DNA of 64,000 nt from Pisaster brevispinus (Eukaryota; Echinodermata; Asteroidea; Forcipulatida; Asteriidae), in the NCBI GenBank assembly GCA_023634235.1, contig JAMKCF010000001.1, positions 8,930,758 to 8,994,757 of the forward strand, given 5' to 3'. The notes below the pieces were generated by a model. That model was given only the letters and a program-made list of their open reading frames with translations. It made no database searches and was not told the DNA's origin. Shown here piece after piece: positions 1 through 9,841 of the stretch. The translations under genes were made by a program, and so were the position numbers. Positions within the stretch are counted from its first letter, which is position 1. Every line of letters begins with the position of its first letter.

Positions 1-470
1 GTGCAAATATCATGTATGTAGCATGTATGGTTCTTGAGATTTGATTATTTTAATATAAAACTTCAATTTAATGTAATGACGTCATCGATGACGTCATCAT
101 TCCAAAAAAAATTATTTTGTCAAGTACACACTGTTGGCTAGGTATACAGTTTCAAGTTTCGAGTCCGTACAAGCTTTAGTTTAATTTGGAGATGGAAAAA
201 AAAAATTCCGACCTCGTTTACGATCTACGTTGTGACGTAGCTATGACGTCATATATCATATTTTTAGAATGTTCGTGAGCTAAACAAAAATATTATTCAT
301 TGAAAGTTTGTTCATATTTTTATTCACTAAGGCTCCAGAGCCCAAAATAACATGGTTCTCAAGATATGAGTTTTTCAAATTATTTAACGTAATGACGTCA
401 TTCCAAAAGAGTTGCGATTTCATCGAGTCACTAAGATCTTTGTACATGGTAAGTTTCAAGTTCATACAAG
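1..470. repeat. Diverged tandem repeat carrying four TGACGTCA palindromes
   Basis: Two blocks about 310 bases apart share wording: a run ending in AATGACGTCATTCC-like sequence, then 'gtttcaagtt', then a Phe/Leu-like AT-rich stretch. The 8-bp CRE palindrome TGACGTCA occurs at 77-84, 89-96, 244-251 and 393-400. The block lies directly upstream of, and overlaps, the start of the Helitron relic, so it could be part of that element's 5' region. Transcription-factor binding is not shown, only the motif density. Confidence 0.5.
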
Positions 471-1084
471 TTTTACTTTTTGTGAAAATTGACGGGCAAG
501 GTTCAGGGAGAATAATCAGAAAAAAAAACCCAAAACAAAAAAGCAGAGCAAAAACAATAGTTGTTCGGCTGAAGGCAAAAACAAGAGGTCTTTGTACTTT
601 TGTCCGAACACCCAATCAATACAGGAAAATGAAATACCATGCAAATTTCTTGTACAAAGAATACCAAAAAAGGGCTATAAATAAAATATACCATGAAACT
701 TTGGAGTGCAGAGAGACAAAAAAATGTGCAAGCTACCGTGTGTATGACAGGACTAAAGACAAAGCAAATATTGCCAGAAGAATGAAATCCAATGTTGATA
801 CTGAATACAGGAAAGAAAAACGGGCCACTGAAAAAACAAGGTATGATGGTAATTTGAAGTACAAATTGAAAAAAATTAGTTACAATAAGAGACATTATCA
901 CACACATGCACAGTACAGAAACAATTTTATCAAAACGAAGTATCATACAAATGCACAATATAGGTACAATTTAATAAAGAACATTAAACGGAAGTATACA
1001 GATGCACAGTACAGATACTATTTAATAAATGATATTAAAAGAAAATATCATGGAAATGCAATTTTTTTTAAAGAAAGTCAATGA
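308..1084 (+). pseudogene. Helitron N-terminal repeat region
   Basis: This is an open frame of 258 codons. The second half is very rich in Lys, Tyr, Asn and Arg and carries imperfect repeats of about 17-19 residues built on the pattern K-Y-H-x-N-A-Q-Y-R-x-x-L-I-K (about residues 195-250). Such basic Tyr/Arg repeats precede the Helitron Rep in several aquatic-animal elements. The first 90 or so residues look like non-coding AT-rich DNA read through, so the ATG at 308 is probably not the true start. The frame runs out at 1084 and similar coding continues in another frame from about 1090. Confidence 0.5.
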
Positions 1085-1089
1085 TACCA

Positions 1090-1654
1090 TTGTACATAAG
1101 AGAGTGGAAAAGAGACAACATATTGAAAATGTTATCCACAATTTTAAGGACAAAATGAGTTCAGGACCAGAATGTCTGTGCTGTTTGGTAAAATTACTGT
1201 ACAGAAATCAAGTCTTAAAGTGTAACAAAGAGAGATATAAACATTCTGAATAGGTATCTGAAAAGTACTTGCATAGGTGTAGTGAGGAATGTAATTCAAA
1301 AGAATGTGCTTTGTCTAAATGTAGATAATGTCTGTGGATTTGCTATACTTGTCATAAGAAGTTACTTGCAAACAGAATACCAGCAGAGGCAAGTGCTAAT
1401 AATTTAACCCTGTCAGAAATTCCAGAAAAATTAAAACAACTGAATCCTCTTGAACAACATTTGATTGCCAGAAGTATTGCATTCATGAAGATAATTAATC
1501 TTCCTAAACGTGGACAGAATGGAATCATTGGACCTTGTGTGTGTGTGTTCCATCTAACACTGTCGAATGTGTGCAGTCATTGCCAAGGTGTCAAAATGAG
1601 AGTGAAATCATTCGGATTAAGCTCAAAAGGAAGTTATCATATAAAGGCTACTAT
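1090..1654 (+). pseudogene. Helitron linker: cysteine cluster and DUF6570-like segment
   Basis: Broken coding continues with a cysteine cluster (GPECLCC at about 1171-1191, then WICYTCHKKLL at about 1337-1368) and a block typical of animal Helitrons with 'LNPLEQHLIARSIAFMKI' at about 1441-1494. Stops at 1251-1253 and about 1326 and a frame change inside the GTGTGTGTGT run near 1535-1547 show it is dead. The frame change in a dinucleotide run suggests slippage. The segment stops at the left edge of the MITE at 1654, in the middle of the conserved block. Confidence 0.7.
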
Positions 1655-2377
1655 CACCGCGTTTACACTAGATCCAGAAAGGTGGATTGAGATCCAGCAT
1701 TTTTTTAACGACCGCAAACCAAGATCTTGTGTCGCGTTTACACCAGCACTTGATCCGGCTCCGATCCCACTTTTGAACCAGATGTATATTGGTCACAACG
1801 TCACCGCACCTCGCAAAGAGCTCAAAGGTCACGATTACAGCACGCCACTTCTAAAAATAATTATTATCAATGCGAAGGTAGAATGCAGAAAATACAGTAC
1901 AGCAAATGATACGGATAACAACGACCATGCAGGTAGAAATATTTTGTAGATGGGAGTTAACAAAATACAGCAACAAGGCAAGCTCCGAACGTAACGATGT
2001 ATGTATAAGGACGCTGAAAACAACAAAACGTTTCACACACGCACAATCCATGTGCACACAGCACACACAACAATATAAACAGCAACGGATGTCCCACCAA
2101 AGCACAAGCAAAAAGCGCGCCATTCGTAGCGAAACTGGAAATGACCACATCCAAGCGCGGTGTCTGATCCACCTTTGCATTTACACTTTTATTTGGAATC
2201 CACTTTGCCGGATTTGATCCAATTGCCGGATTCAACCCTCCCCGAAAGGTGAATTAAAAATGCCAGATCTTGAACCGGGTCTGATCCTACTTTTTTGCAT
2301 TTACACTAGCCGTTAATCCACATTGCCGGATCAGACCTGGGTCTCATCCACCTTTCTGGATCTAGTGTAAACGGGGT
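1655..2377. mobile_element. MITE with TIRs, inserted in the Helitron
   Basis: The two ends are inverted repeats of about 38 bp: the left begins CACCGCGTTTACACTAGATC and the right ends GATCTAGTGTAAACGGGGT, and both continue with CCAGAAAGGTGGAT. CTAT flanks both sides (1651-1654 and 2378-2381), a likely target duplication. The interior near the right end repeats the subterminal words TTTACACTA, GCCGGATC and GATCCACCTTT several times. No transposase is present, so the element is non-autonomous. The superfamily is uncertain, because a 4-bp (or 3-bp) duplication does not match hAT or Tc1. Confidence 0.8.
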
Positions 2378-2381
2378 CTAT

Positions 2382-3396
2382 GAGTACAAATTTGTCAATA
2401 AATCACATGTTGAAAAAGCTTTACACTATCTTAAAGCTAATAACAAATGGTACAATGATATTGAAATTGAGGAAGACTGGATAATCCCTGTACCTGATGA
2501 GCCTCCAAACAAAGAAACTGAGGAACCAAATGAGAAAGATGAATCTAGTGATGATGAAGATAGTGATGAAGACAGATTTTGTGAAGTTCAGCTTGATACT
2601 TGTTTGCAACCAGAAGATATTGGCCAGGAAATATTGGATCAGTATTTTGATGATGTATTTTGTGTGGCTCCATGTGAAGGCAATAATCCAGTCAGAGTCT
2701 TGATGTAAGATGGAAATGAAGCCAGATGCTTTCCTACATTATTTCCAACTGGTAGTCCAATATTCAGTGATAAGCGGAATGTCAGAATAACACTGTGTAG
2801 ATATTTCCTCAATAGATTGATGAATGTTGACAATAGATTTCAAAAAATGTAGACTATATTTTCCATGCTCAGTATCTATCTGAAATTCATCAAGTATTAA
2901 TTATCAAGTGTGTCTTTTACAATGCGGAAAGGTTGTGTAAAAACAAAACAAGGACATAATTTAACTGCAGCAATGTTAAATAACAAGGATAAATTAAGGA
3001 ATGTTGAAAAGTGATTATGGGTACAAGTTCTTGAAACCCGTCAGAGGCACTAGTCCATATTGGCAATCAACACAAAGAGATATTTATGCTATGATCAGAC
3101 AGCTTGGGTTACCAACTTGGTTTCCGTCATTTTCCTCTGCAGATGTGAGATGGCCTGAAGTTATACATACTTTATTGAAGCAACAAGGTGAATTAGATTG
3201 GAATGACAAATGCATGTTACTTAAAAGTAATCCTGTAACTGTAGCAAGAATTTTTGATCGGAGATTTAATGTGTTTTTGAAGGAAGTTATTTTGTCAGAA
3301 GCCCAGCCAATTGGTAAAGTTATTGACTATTTCTATAGAATAGAGTTTCAATTACGTGGCAGTCCACACACACACACATTGCTTATTCTGGATTGA
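2382..3396 (+). pseudogene. Helitron Rep (HUH) region, broken
   Basis: After an acidic stretch (EDSDEDR at about 2565) comes a Helitron-like N-terminal domain: '[11 protein letters not shown]' at about 2729-2761, then a long open frame 3001-3396 with '[20 protein letters not shown]' and a Rep motif at the end, [13 protein letters not shown] (3355-3393). In active Helitrons this is the H-x-H metal-binding motif of the nuclease; here it reads HTH followed by Thr. Stops near 2706, 2851 and 3394 interrupt the frame. The catalytic tyrosine block downstream is only partly recognisable. Confidence 0.75.
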
Positions 3397-3399
3397 GAA

Positions 3400-4240
3400 T
3401 GCACCAAAATTAGATTTTGATAAAGATGAAAAAGTTATTAATACCAATAGGAGAGAATCCTGTGAAAATGAGTTTGCCATTACGATTGATTCAAAATAAA
3501 AAAAATGATGAGGATGAGAATGTTTGGATGTCTAGCAAGATTGACCCAGATCATATGAGTTTGATATGATGTGTTTAGCAACATTTTGCTCAGAATATCG
3601 GATTTTATATAGCACAGAAGCAGCAAAGGTTTATAAAGGTGGGAAAATTTCTAAACATGTTCATAGATTGCAAAACAATTTAGGAGTCATACAGAAGCGC
3701 ACAAGTAATGCTGTTATAAAGTACCCAAGGTTCTCTGGGAAATCAAATATCCAGAAAAGTACTTCCACAGTGTTTTACAGCTTTTCCTACCCTTTCGTGT
3801 GGATTCACATTTAAAGCTTTTGCATTTTGAAACATTTGAAGAATTTTACAAAAGCAGGTGTATTAAACTTGTTTGTGTTGTTGTATGTGTGAAAACAATT
3901 GTGAACAAAAACCGTAGTAAATTTGAGGCTAATTTTGAGTCCATGGAAGATGTTGAAGAGTATTTAGCCAAGTTTGGTCCTCAGGAAGATGCATGGGCTT
4001 TAATCTGTCCAGAGACTGAAGCACAAAGACTTGAATGTCAAAGTGAAAAGGCTGCAGTAAGTCAAAATAGTTAAGATGAATTTGCAATGCCTGATCTGAA
4101 GTCTAATAAGAAAGATGACATAGGATACTGTATTGAACCCCATACTGCTCACAAACCTAGAAAGGAAGCTCAGAGTCTAATGAAAATAATGAATGACGAA
4201 CAAAGTTAAGTATTCTATAAAATAAGACAATGATGATAAA
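3400..4240 (+). pseudogene. Helitron Rep C-terminal part and linker, broken
   Basis: Frame fragments at about 3566-3750 (ILYSTEAAKVYKGGKISKHV) and 3799-4074 (ending in an acidic region with EEYLAKFGPQEDAWALI) match the stretch between Rep and helicase in animal Helitrons. Several frame changes and a stop at 4072-4074 break it. A further piece, 'HKPRKEAQSLMKIMNDEQ', runs to a stop at about 4207. The PIF1 helicase starts soon after. Confidence 0.6.
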
Positions 4241-4403
4241 GTCAATGGTAATAACTCCAAACACTTTCACATATTTCTAACTGGAGGAGCTGGCACAGGA
4301 AAATCCCTTGTCATAAAATGTATTTATAATGAGTCTGTACAATTTAACATTAATGGATTCACACTACACAGTGCTTTGTCAATAGCAACTGATATTTCAC
4401 TAC
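4241..4403 (+). pseudogene. Helitron PIF1-type helicase, N-terminal part
   Basis: This short piece contains a perfect Walker A motif, LTGGAGTGKS at about 4276-4305, followed by the PIF1 pattern 'NGFTLHSALSIATDISL'. The frame stops at the left edge of the solo LTR at 4404 and resumes at 5572-5575. In the family this is the ATP-binding loop of the 5'-3' helicase that unwinds the donor strand during rolling-circle transposition. Confidence 0.85.
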
Positions 4404-5571
4404 TGTGGCGGATTTCCCGCGAGTCTCATTCAAATTTGGAAGTCGGAGAGAGGTTCACCATCTGTAGCGAAAGTCTCCCAAACCCCGAATCCAAATGCTT
4501 CCTCGGACCTAGGAAATACTTCGAGCAACCTCAGGCCCAGGGATGTGAGCTCGTTTGGAGGAGATTTACCGCCGATTGATAACTGGTTGTCTGGGCACTC
4601 TTGGGCGGGGCAGGATAACTCACTGGGGGAGGACACACACACAAAATGACACTGGCACAGTTCTGTGTCAATTCTCACTTATTGCCTCCTGGGCAATCCT
4701 CTTTATTGCCTCTGTGCAATTCTCTCTTGGTTGCCTCTGGGCAACAATCTCTTGTGGAAATTAGATTTCCTTGCTCTACCCTTTAACAAGCCTTTAACAA
4801 ACCTTGGCTTCCCGAGTGCACCCTTGCGCAAACGATCCAGTACTACCAAGCAGTTTCAGCGACCAAACGCACGCACTAGCACGCCGATTGTTTACAGTGC
4901 CTCTATCTGAGTTTCCCTCCAGTTGGACTACTCGACTAATAATGAACAGCCACACCAAGACAATCTCTATGATCGCCCCTGTGCCATCCAAGTTCTCTGT
5001 GAACTCAACTATTAGCCGCCGCTTCGTCACAACTATCCTACAAGGTAGCTCAAATCAGTGCCCACAATTGCAAAGCAACAATTTACGCACTGACCGTATA
5101 CATTGACACTGTCCACACTGGATCGCTGAACGGAACGCTACACTCAGCAAGTAACACAGTTTACAGGTTTCGGAAGTAGGTCGGAGGCAGCAATGTGCAT
5201 CTGGCTGAACAGCAATGGCAAACTACACTCACCCGGTGTTCTTATTGTTCTAGCTGCTCCAACTCACGTCTGTCCTCTAAGTTTGCGAAAAACACTCTGC
5301 CAGGCCGGGCGGGCACGCCCGGTCAAGCCACGCACGCTGCAGCACTCGGCTTGGACACACCCAGGCATCATCCAACCACCAATGATCGGACAACGCCTGC
5401 CTATATCCATGCCAGGAGCACGCTTTCAGCAGCTGCTCGCGCTGGATTGGTCACTGAGACCTGCCACTTACACTGCGATCTCCTCCACCCTACTTCCGGA
5501 CCACAAGTTCAAGAACCTTCAAGAAATAAAGGAAGATTAGACTTGTGTCGGTCCACCCCAATGTCGTCACA
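4404..5571. mobile_element. Solo LTR of an LTR retrotransposon
   Basis: The 1168-bp block starts TGTGGCGG and ends CGTCACA, giving the TG...CA ends and a short inverted terminal repeat. CTAC flanks both sides (4400-4403 and 5572-5575); ACTAC also fits if the right end is called one base earlier. An AATAAA signal lies at 5525-5530, close to the right end, which suggests a + orientation. It splits the Helitron helicase frame exactly, and there is no internal coding or second LTR, so recombination between two LTRs is the simplest origin. Base composition is more GC-rich than the surrounding DNA. Confidence 0.85.
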
Positions 5572-6245
5572 CTACCCTATAAATCACTAGGTGAAGAAAA
5601 ACAAAGCACACTGCGTAATAAATTGGCGACGCTACAAATTTTGATTATTGATGAAATATCGATGGTTGATCAGAAAATGATGTGTTACATACACGGACGA
5701 CTGAGGCAGTTTAAACAAACTAAGACTTGTTTGAAGTGGAAAAAATTATGAGGCAAAAAGATAACTTGAAATTCACACAAGTTTTAAACAAGTTGCGAGT
5801 GAAACTGAAAAACGATAAATTGTCAGATGAAGATAAAGTTATGTTAAAGACATGTGAAACTGGACAGGACATAAATGATGCACTTCACATCTATCCTACT
5901 AATAAACAAGGTAATAAGTACAATCTGCAAACAATGCATGCAAAATGTTCAGAATCTATGTGTATTGAGGCTAAGGATTATGAAAAAGATGGAAGTGCTC
6001 AACTCAAACAGAGATAAGCCATTGCAATCAGAACGGAGTTTGTGTAGATCATTATGGATTGGTGTTGGTGCCCGAGTTATATTAACAAGAAATATAGATG
6101 TATCTGACGAACTTGTCAATGGAACATTTGGAACTGTTGTTGGAATATAAATGTTACAAGATGGATCTGGACCCAATTGTATCAAGGTAGCCTTTGATAA
6201 TAAGAGTGTTGGAGCTAAATGCAGAAGGCAGTCAGTATCCTTGGA
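5572..6245 (+). pseudogene. Helitron PIF1-type helicase, C-terminal part
   Basis: The frame resumes with Walker [11 protein letters not shown] (about 5641-5670) and HGRLRQF. About 60 residues typical of the family are then missing, and the frame changes to [12 protein letters not shown] (about 5736-5771). After another break comes the conserved C-terminal block [20 protein letters not shown] (about 6061-6120) followed by GTVVGI and a stop. The residue order and spacing match PIF1 helicases of Helitrons, but the frame shifts near 5725 and 6000 and the stop at 6148 rule out function. Confidence 0.85.
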
Positions 6246-6261
6246 TGATCACAATACCATA

Positions 6262-6470
6262 CACAGCCAAAATCACATCCACTGTCTGGCTGCATTACCA
6301 AAATCACATCTAGTGTCTGGGCCCTAGCCAAATCACATCCAATCCAGAAATCACATCCAGAGTTAATTGTGCATTGCAAAAATCAAACCCACTGTCTTGC
6401 TCCATTACCAAAATCACATCCACTGCCTGGCTGCATTACCAAAATCATGTGCGAGGCAGAAATCACATGG
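6262..6470. repeat. Degenerate minisatellite, AAATCACATCCACTG type
   Basis: The phrase 'aaaatcacatcca' followed by 'ctg(t/c)c(t)tggctgcattacc' recurs at least six times with variable spacing (for example around 6282, 6302, 6330, 6348, 6410 and 6440). It starts just after the last Helitron helicase block, so it may be the 3' region of that element. Confidence 0.6.
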
Positions 6471-6474
6471 GTAC

Positions 6475-7365
6475 GTTTCGCTGCTAACTTCGCTGTTGGC
6501 TATATTAGCAAACATTTTTGACCGAGTGAGCAAAAAATGTTGCTATTTTTGCTGCGAACTTTGCTGCTAACTCCAAACGTTAGCAGCGAAAATGTGCGCT
6601 GCTAATAACTCAACTAAGCAATGAAAGGAATTTTCAGATAAAGGAATTTTTGCAGTGTTTTTTTCTCGTGTGAACGCAACTGACCTTAGCTAGCTGTAAA
6701 CATGATTTCAGCTTGATTTTTCAACGCTGTTTATTTTTTTCTCCTTGTGTTGCACGTAGGCCTAGACAAGTTTTTACATCTAAGTTGACGTCATCTACAT
6801 TCATCATAATGGTTAAATTATACTCATAACATAAAAAGAGAAGAAAGCTTAGATGAAATAATCGGCCACTTTTAGGATCCATGTTAGTAAATTATTAAAT
6901 CGATCCAAAAACGTTTCCCCACGGCCGCCGGCAATTTTGCGAGGTGATCAACCTCCTTCCCATAGACAGGCAACGCACGTGCTGTGGTACGATGACATCG
7001 CACATAAATGGGGACAAAATTGTAACACTGAACTTGGCTGATGATGCAATGTGTTCAGTGACAAGAACGGACCATAAAAAACCATTTCTCATTCCGAATC
7101 ACTGGGAATTTAAATAATACAATCACTGCGAACTAAGACAAAAAAATATGGAACTGTTCATATATAAGCTATTCTTAGAGCCAACATGTAGATTTCTTCA
7201 ACAAAACTACTACAGAAAACTACCTAAAACCAAAACACTGTGCTGGCTAAAATGCAACCATGCCTTGCGTGAACGCAAGGTACTTTTTAGCCAAGTTGTT
7301 TGGTCAAGCGAACCCCGCCACTGTGAATATTTAGCAGTGAAGTTAGCAGTGAAGTTAGCTACTCG
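6475..7365. repeat. Candidate MITE with inverted GCTAACTTCGCTG repeats
   Basis: The left part (6478-6600) has several copies of GCTGCTAACTTCGCTG-like words. The right part (about 7325-7365) has the inverse, TTAGCAGTGAAGTTAGCAGTGAAGTTAGC. The two ends are therefore inverted repeats of short subterminal units. I could not find a clean target-site duplication or sharp ends, so this remains a candidate. A small hairpin CCTTGCG-TGAA-CGCAAGG sits at about 7262-7279. Confidence 0.35.
6899..7117 (+). CDS. Short open frame of unknown origin
   Basis: A 72-codon open frame ends in TAA at 7115-7117. It contains 'PHGRRQFCEVINLLPIDRQR' and ends in 'PFLIPNHWEFK'. It is more GC-rich than its surroundings and has balanced amino-acid use, so it may be a captured or old exon. 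There is no ATG in the first 30 codons. I do not recognise the family and assign no function. It lies within the candidate MITE. Confidence 0.25.
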   Translation: MDPKTFPHGRRQFCEVINLLPIDRQRTCCGTMTSHINGDKIVTLNLADDAMCSVTRTDHKKPFLIPNHWEFK

Positions 7366-8267
7366 TGAACATCGTACACCCCAATGTCACATCTTGGTCC
7401 CCCAAGCGGTTGCGGGCAAGCGGAAGGGGCGTGGCGCATTATATGAACTTTGTGGTTGACTACTAGTTAAGTTTTGCATCTTATCACCGTGGGAAGTGGA
7501 CTGTGATACATCTTTACTTACCGGCATGGTAAGAATTGCTAACCAGATTATGTCAATAATCACTGCCCACAATGATTATAACACAGAGAATCCTAATTAG
7601 TTTTCAGATGTTTTTTATCTTCCATGCAGGAGCAGTATTTACGTTGACATATTGTTTTACAGTTGCTCAGTCACCGTAAAACACCATTAGAAGATACATA
7701 CACAGTACATGTAGGCTTTCACATATCAATGACTGGGGGATGGGGTTCTTGAATAATGTATGTTATGCTCGATGTTACTACCTTATCAATATCATTATGA
7801 TCAAGTCATCATTCATGTTTACCCCTGAAGTTATAAACAAGTACCACGTGAAATTGGCAAAACCTAAAAGTAAGAGGAGAGTTGACAATATAAAAGGGTA
7901 GTTACAATGGAATGCCACAAATTTGAACCACAATATTTCTATACAAATTCTTTCAGAGTAAAGTGAGTATTGGCGAAAAAACATTGCTAGGGACGATTAA
8001 GACCATGCAGATGTGCGAATTCGGCGGCACACAGGAGTGAGTTTTGAGAAAAATGGACAATTCTTCAAATATTCAGAGATTTTCAATTTGTATGCCGTTG
8101 CCAGAAAATGTCAGAAATATGCATTTTCTACCAAAATATTCAGTTCATAATTGCCAAAATAGGTTACAAATTTTTTGTTGTTTATGTTTCTTTGATAAAA
8201 TTATCTCATGGACCAAACAACACTGAAACTAACAGCAATGATTAAGTCATAAGTATGGTGGCCCTGA
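7366..8267. other. Intergenic, no gene seen
   Basis: This stretch is AT-rich with only short chance frames. I see no conserved motif, tRNA-like fold or repeat with clear limits. Confidence 0.5.
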
Positions 8268-8590
8268 AGGGACATCGCATATCGCAAACGTGTGCGCATA
8301 CGTATGCGATGTCGCGAAATTTATCGAGAATGTGTGCGCACACGTATGCAATGTCGTGAAACAATTCGCGAATATGTATGCACACGTGTGCAATGTCGTG
8401 AAACAATTCGCGAATATGTGCGCACACGTGTGTGCAATGTCGTGAAACACTTCGCGAATTTGTGCGCACACGTGTGCAATGTCGTGAAACTATTCGCAAA
8501 TATGTGCGCACACGTGTGCAATGTCGTGAAACAACTCGCGAATATGTGCGCACACGTTTGCGAATTCATTTGCAATGTCGTGAAAAAGCT
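8268..8590. repeat. 42-bp minisatellite made of palindromes
   Basis: About seven and a half copies of a 42-bp unit run through the block. Each unit contains ATTCGCGAAT, TGTGCGCACA and CACACGTGTG (all perfect palindromes in the best copies) and TGCAATGTCGTGAAAC. The unit length is a multiple of three, so both strands stay open in more than one frame, which produces spurious proteins of about 100-120 residues rich in Cys, His and Arg. One copy has a 2-base insertion (near 8430) and the last has an insertion with TTTGCGAATTCA. The first copy is the most diverged. Confidence 0.9.
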
Positions 8591-8720
8591 GATTGTATGA
8601 CGTCTACCCCTATGCACTTTGACCTGTACGTATAGCGTATGCTGTCTGCTGTTTTTTAATAAAATAGTGAGGCTAGACTGCATGTCTTTTTATTGCCAAA
8701 GATACTTCTATTGAGGAAAA

Positions 8721-9841
8721 ATGCCAAAATCGTGTTGTTGGTTGTGGATGCACGAGGAATTCGAATAGAAATCCCGACTTAAATTCTTCAAATTTCCCCA
8801 AAACGAGCAATTTTGGAAGCAGTGGTTGAGATTTGTGGAGACGAGGTCGGACTTCAAGTTATCCAGGGGGGGGGGGGCGGACACGAAAAAGAAAAAGGCG
8901 CCATCAACGTTGATACTTGTCTCATTCATGAGCATGCCTTACATGCATGCAGTCGAATATCTGTTCATGCAGTCAGGTCGCAGCTATAAAGCGATCTCAT
9001 TGGTCCCAGGCTTCATACCAGGAAACGCAGCCTTTGTGTGTCACCCTGACTGCTCGGTATACCATACCAACACACTTAAACTCCGGACGCCGACTGGTCC
9101 ACACATGAAACCGTTAACGGAAGTTACTATTTAATTTTGAAAATCATAAAAATCGATTGGGTAGAATGGGTGGATTTTTACAAACAAATTCGCAATGTTA
9201 GAAAACTATATTTTAACAAGAACTTGAAAAATCTCAGGGGTAGAATGGTTAAATTTTTCACTTTTGTCGCGTTTTGTGACACTGTTTTAGGGGTGTCAAA
9301 ATTTTCGTTCAAAGCAATATTATACATTGATTAACGGTATGGTGCTGTTGCCTGACCATGCGCCTAATGCTGGAGGGACGAATGCATTTTAAAAATAGTC
9401 TTGTCTAGATATTTGTCAAATATTTCAGTTTAATTCCACTCACAAAACCTGACAAATAAACTATACATATATAATTGGTAAAATACTGCCTTACTTTTAT
9501 CTAATTTAATCCATTCGTGTTAGTGTAAAAATAAAACACCCCTATTTTTGTAATGGTACATTCACACAGCATCGGGGAAAAGAATTGCGCAATATCGTGT
9601 CCGCCCCCGCCCCCCCTGAAGTTATCGAAGTGGGGTTTGGTTTGTAAGGCCCATTTTACTGATGATTGTCAGGATACCCAATCCAAACTGAAGTCACAAC
9701 TTGGATTGAAAGCATATATACTATGTCCTGAAGAAGGCTGTACCAACCATAAAGGCACCAACCATTCCTGCGACGACCAGCCGGCCACCAAAAAGGACCA
9801 AACGCCCAAGCGAAGTGTAAGAGAAACGGGAGAAGAGACGA
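8721..9841 (+). pseudogene. THAP zinc-finger exon, damaged
   Basis: THAP fingers are C2CH DNA-binding modules of about 90 residues. Here the order is MPKSC, a cysteine pair, 'KFFKFPQNEQFWKQWLRFV', then after the MITE 'KWGLVCKAHFTDDC', which gives the C-x-x-H pair and the conserved Trp and Phe-Pro. Between 8734 and 8780 the finger's pattern moves into the +1 frame and back, leaving TAG at 8766-8768 in the ATG frame. The MITE at 8864-9618 interrupts the exon at AAGTTATC. A splice donor GAGTAAGT lies at 9840-9847. This copy cannot make a normal finger unless the reads contain errors. Confidence 0.8.

Larger units (their letters stand above)
308..6245 (+). mobile_element. Helitron relic (rolling-circle transposon), interrupted twice
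   Basis: Reading left to right on + there is a repeat-rich N-terminus, a cysteine-rich linker domain of the kind seen in animal Helitrons (DUF6570-like), a Helitron Rep (HUH) region and a PIF1-type helicase. Frame breaks and stops occur throughout, including a shift in the GT-run near 1535-1547, and part of the helicase is missing. A MITE at 1655-2377 and a solo LTR at 4404-5571 sit inside the coding region; on either side the family pattern continues in frame after allowing for one target-site copy. I did not find the expected TC start or hairpin-CTRR end, so the outer limits are approximate. It cannot encode a working RepHel protein. Confidence 0.85.

Noticed and set aside
503..958. Cys/Phe-rich membrane-like protein on the minus strand
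   Set aside because: It is the complement of the Helitron N-terminal repeat region; Lys/Tyr-rich coding on + gives Phe/Ile/Cys-rich frames on -.
5193..5590. Two open frames of 115 and 131 codons on +
   Set aside because: They lie inside the solo LTR, show no motif, and are expected in GC-richer non-coding DNA.
8268..8590. CRISPR array
   Set aside because: Repeats are directly adjacent with no unique spacers, and the host is a eukaryote.
8242..8683. Overlapping open frames of 67-120 codons on both strands with Cys/His/Arg repeats
   Set aside because: They are the 42-bp minisatellite read in several frames; the unit is a multiple of three, so frames stay open without selection.
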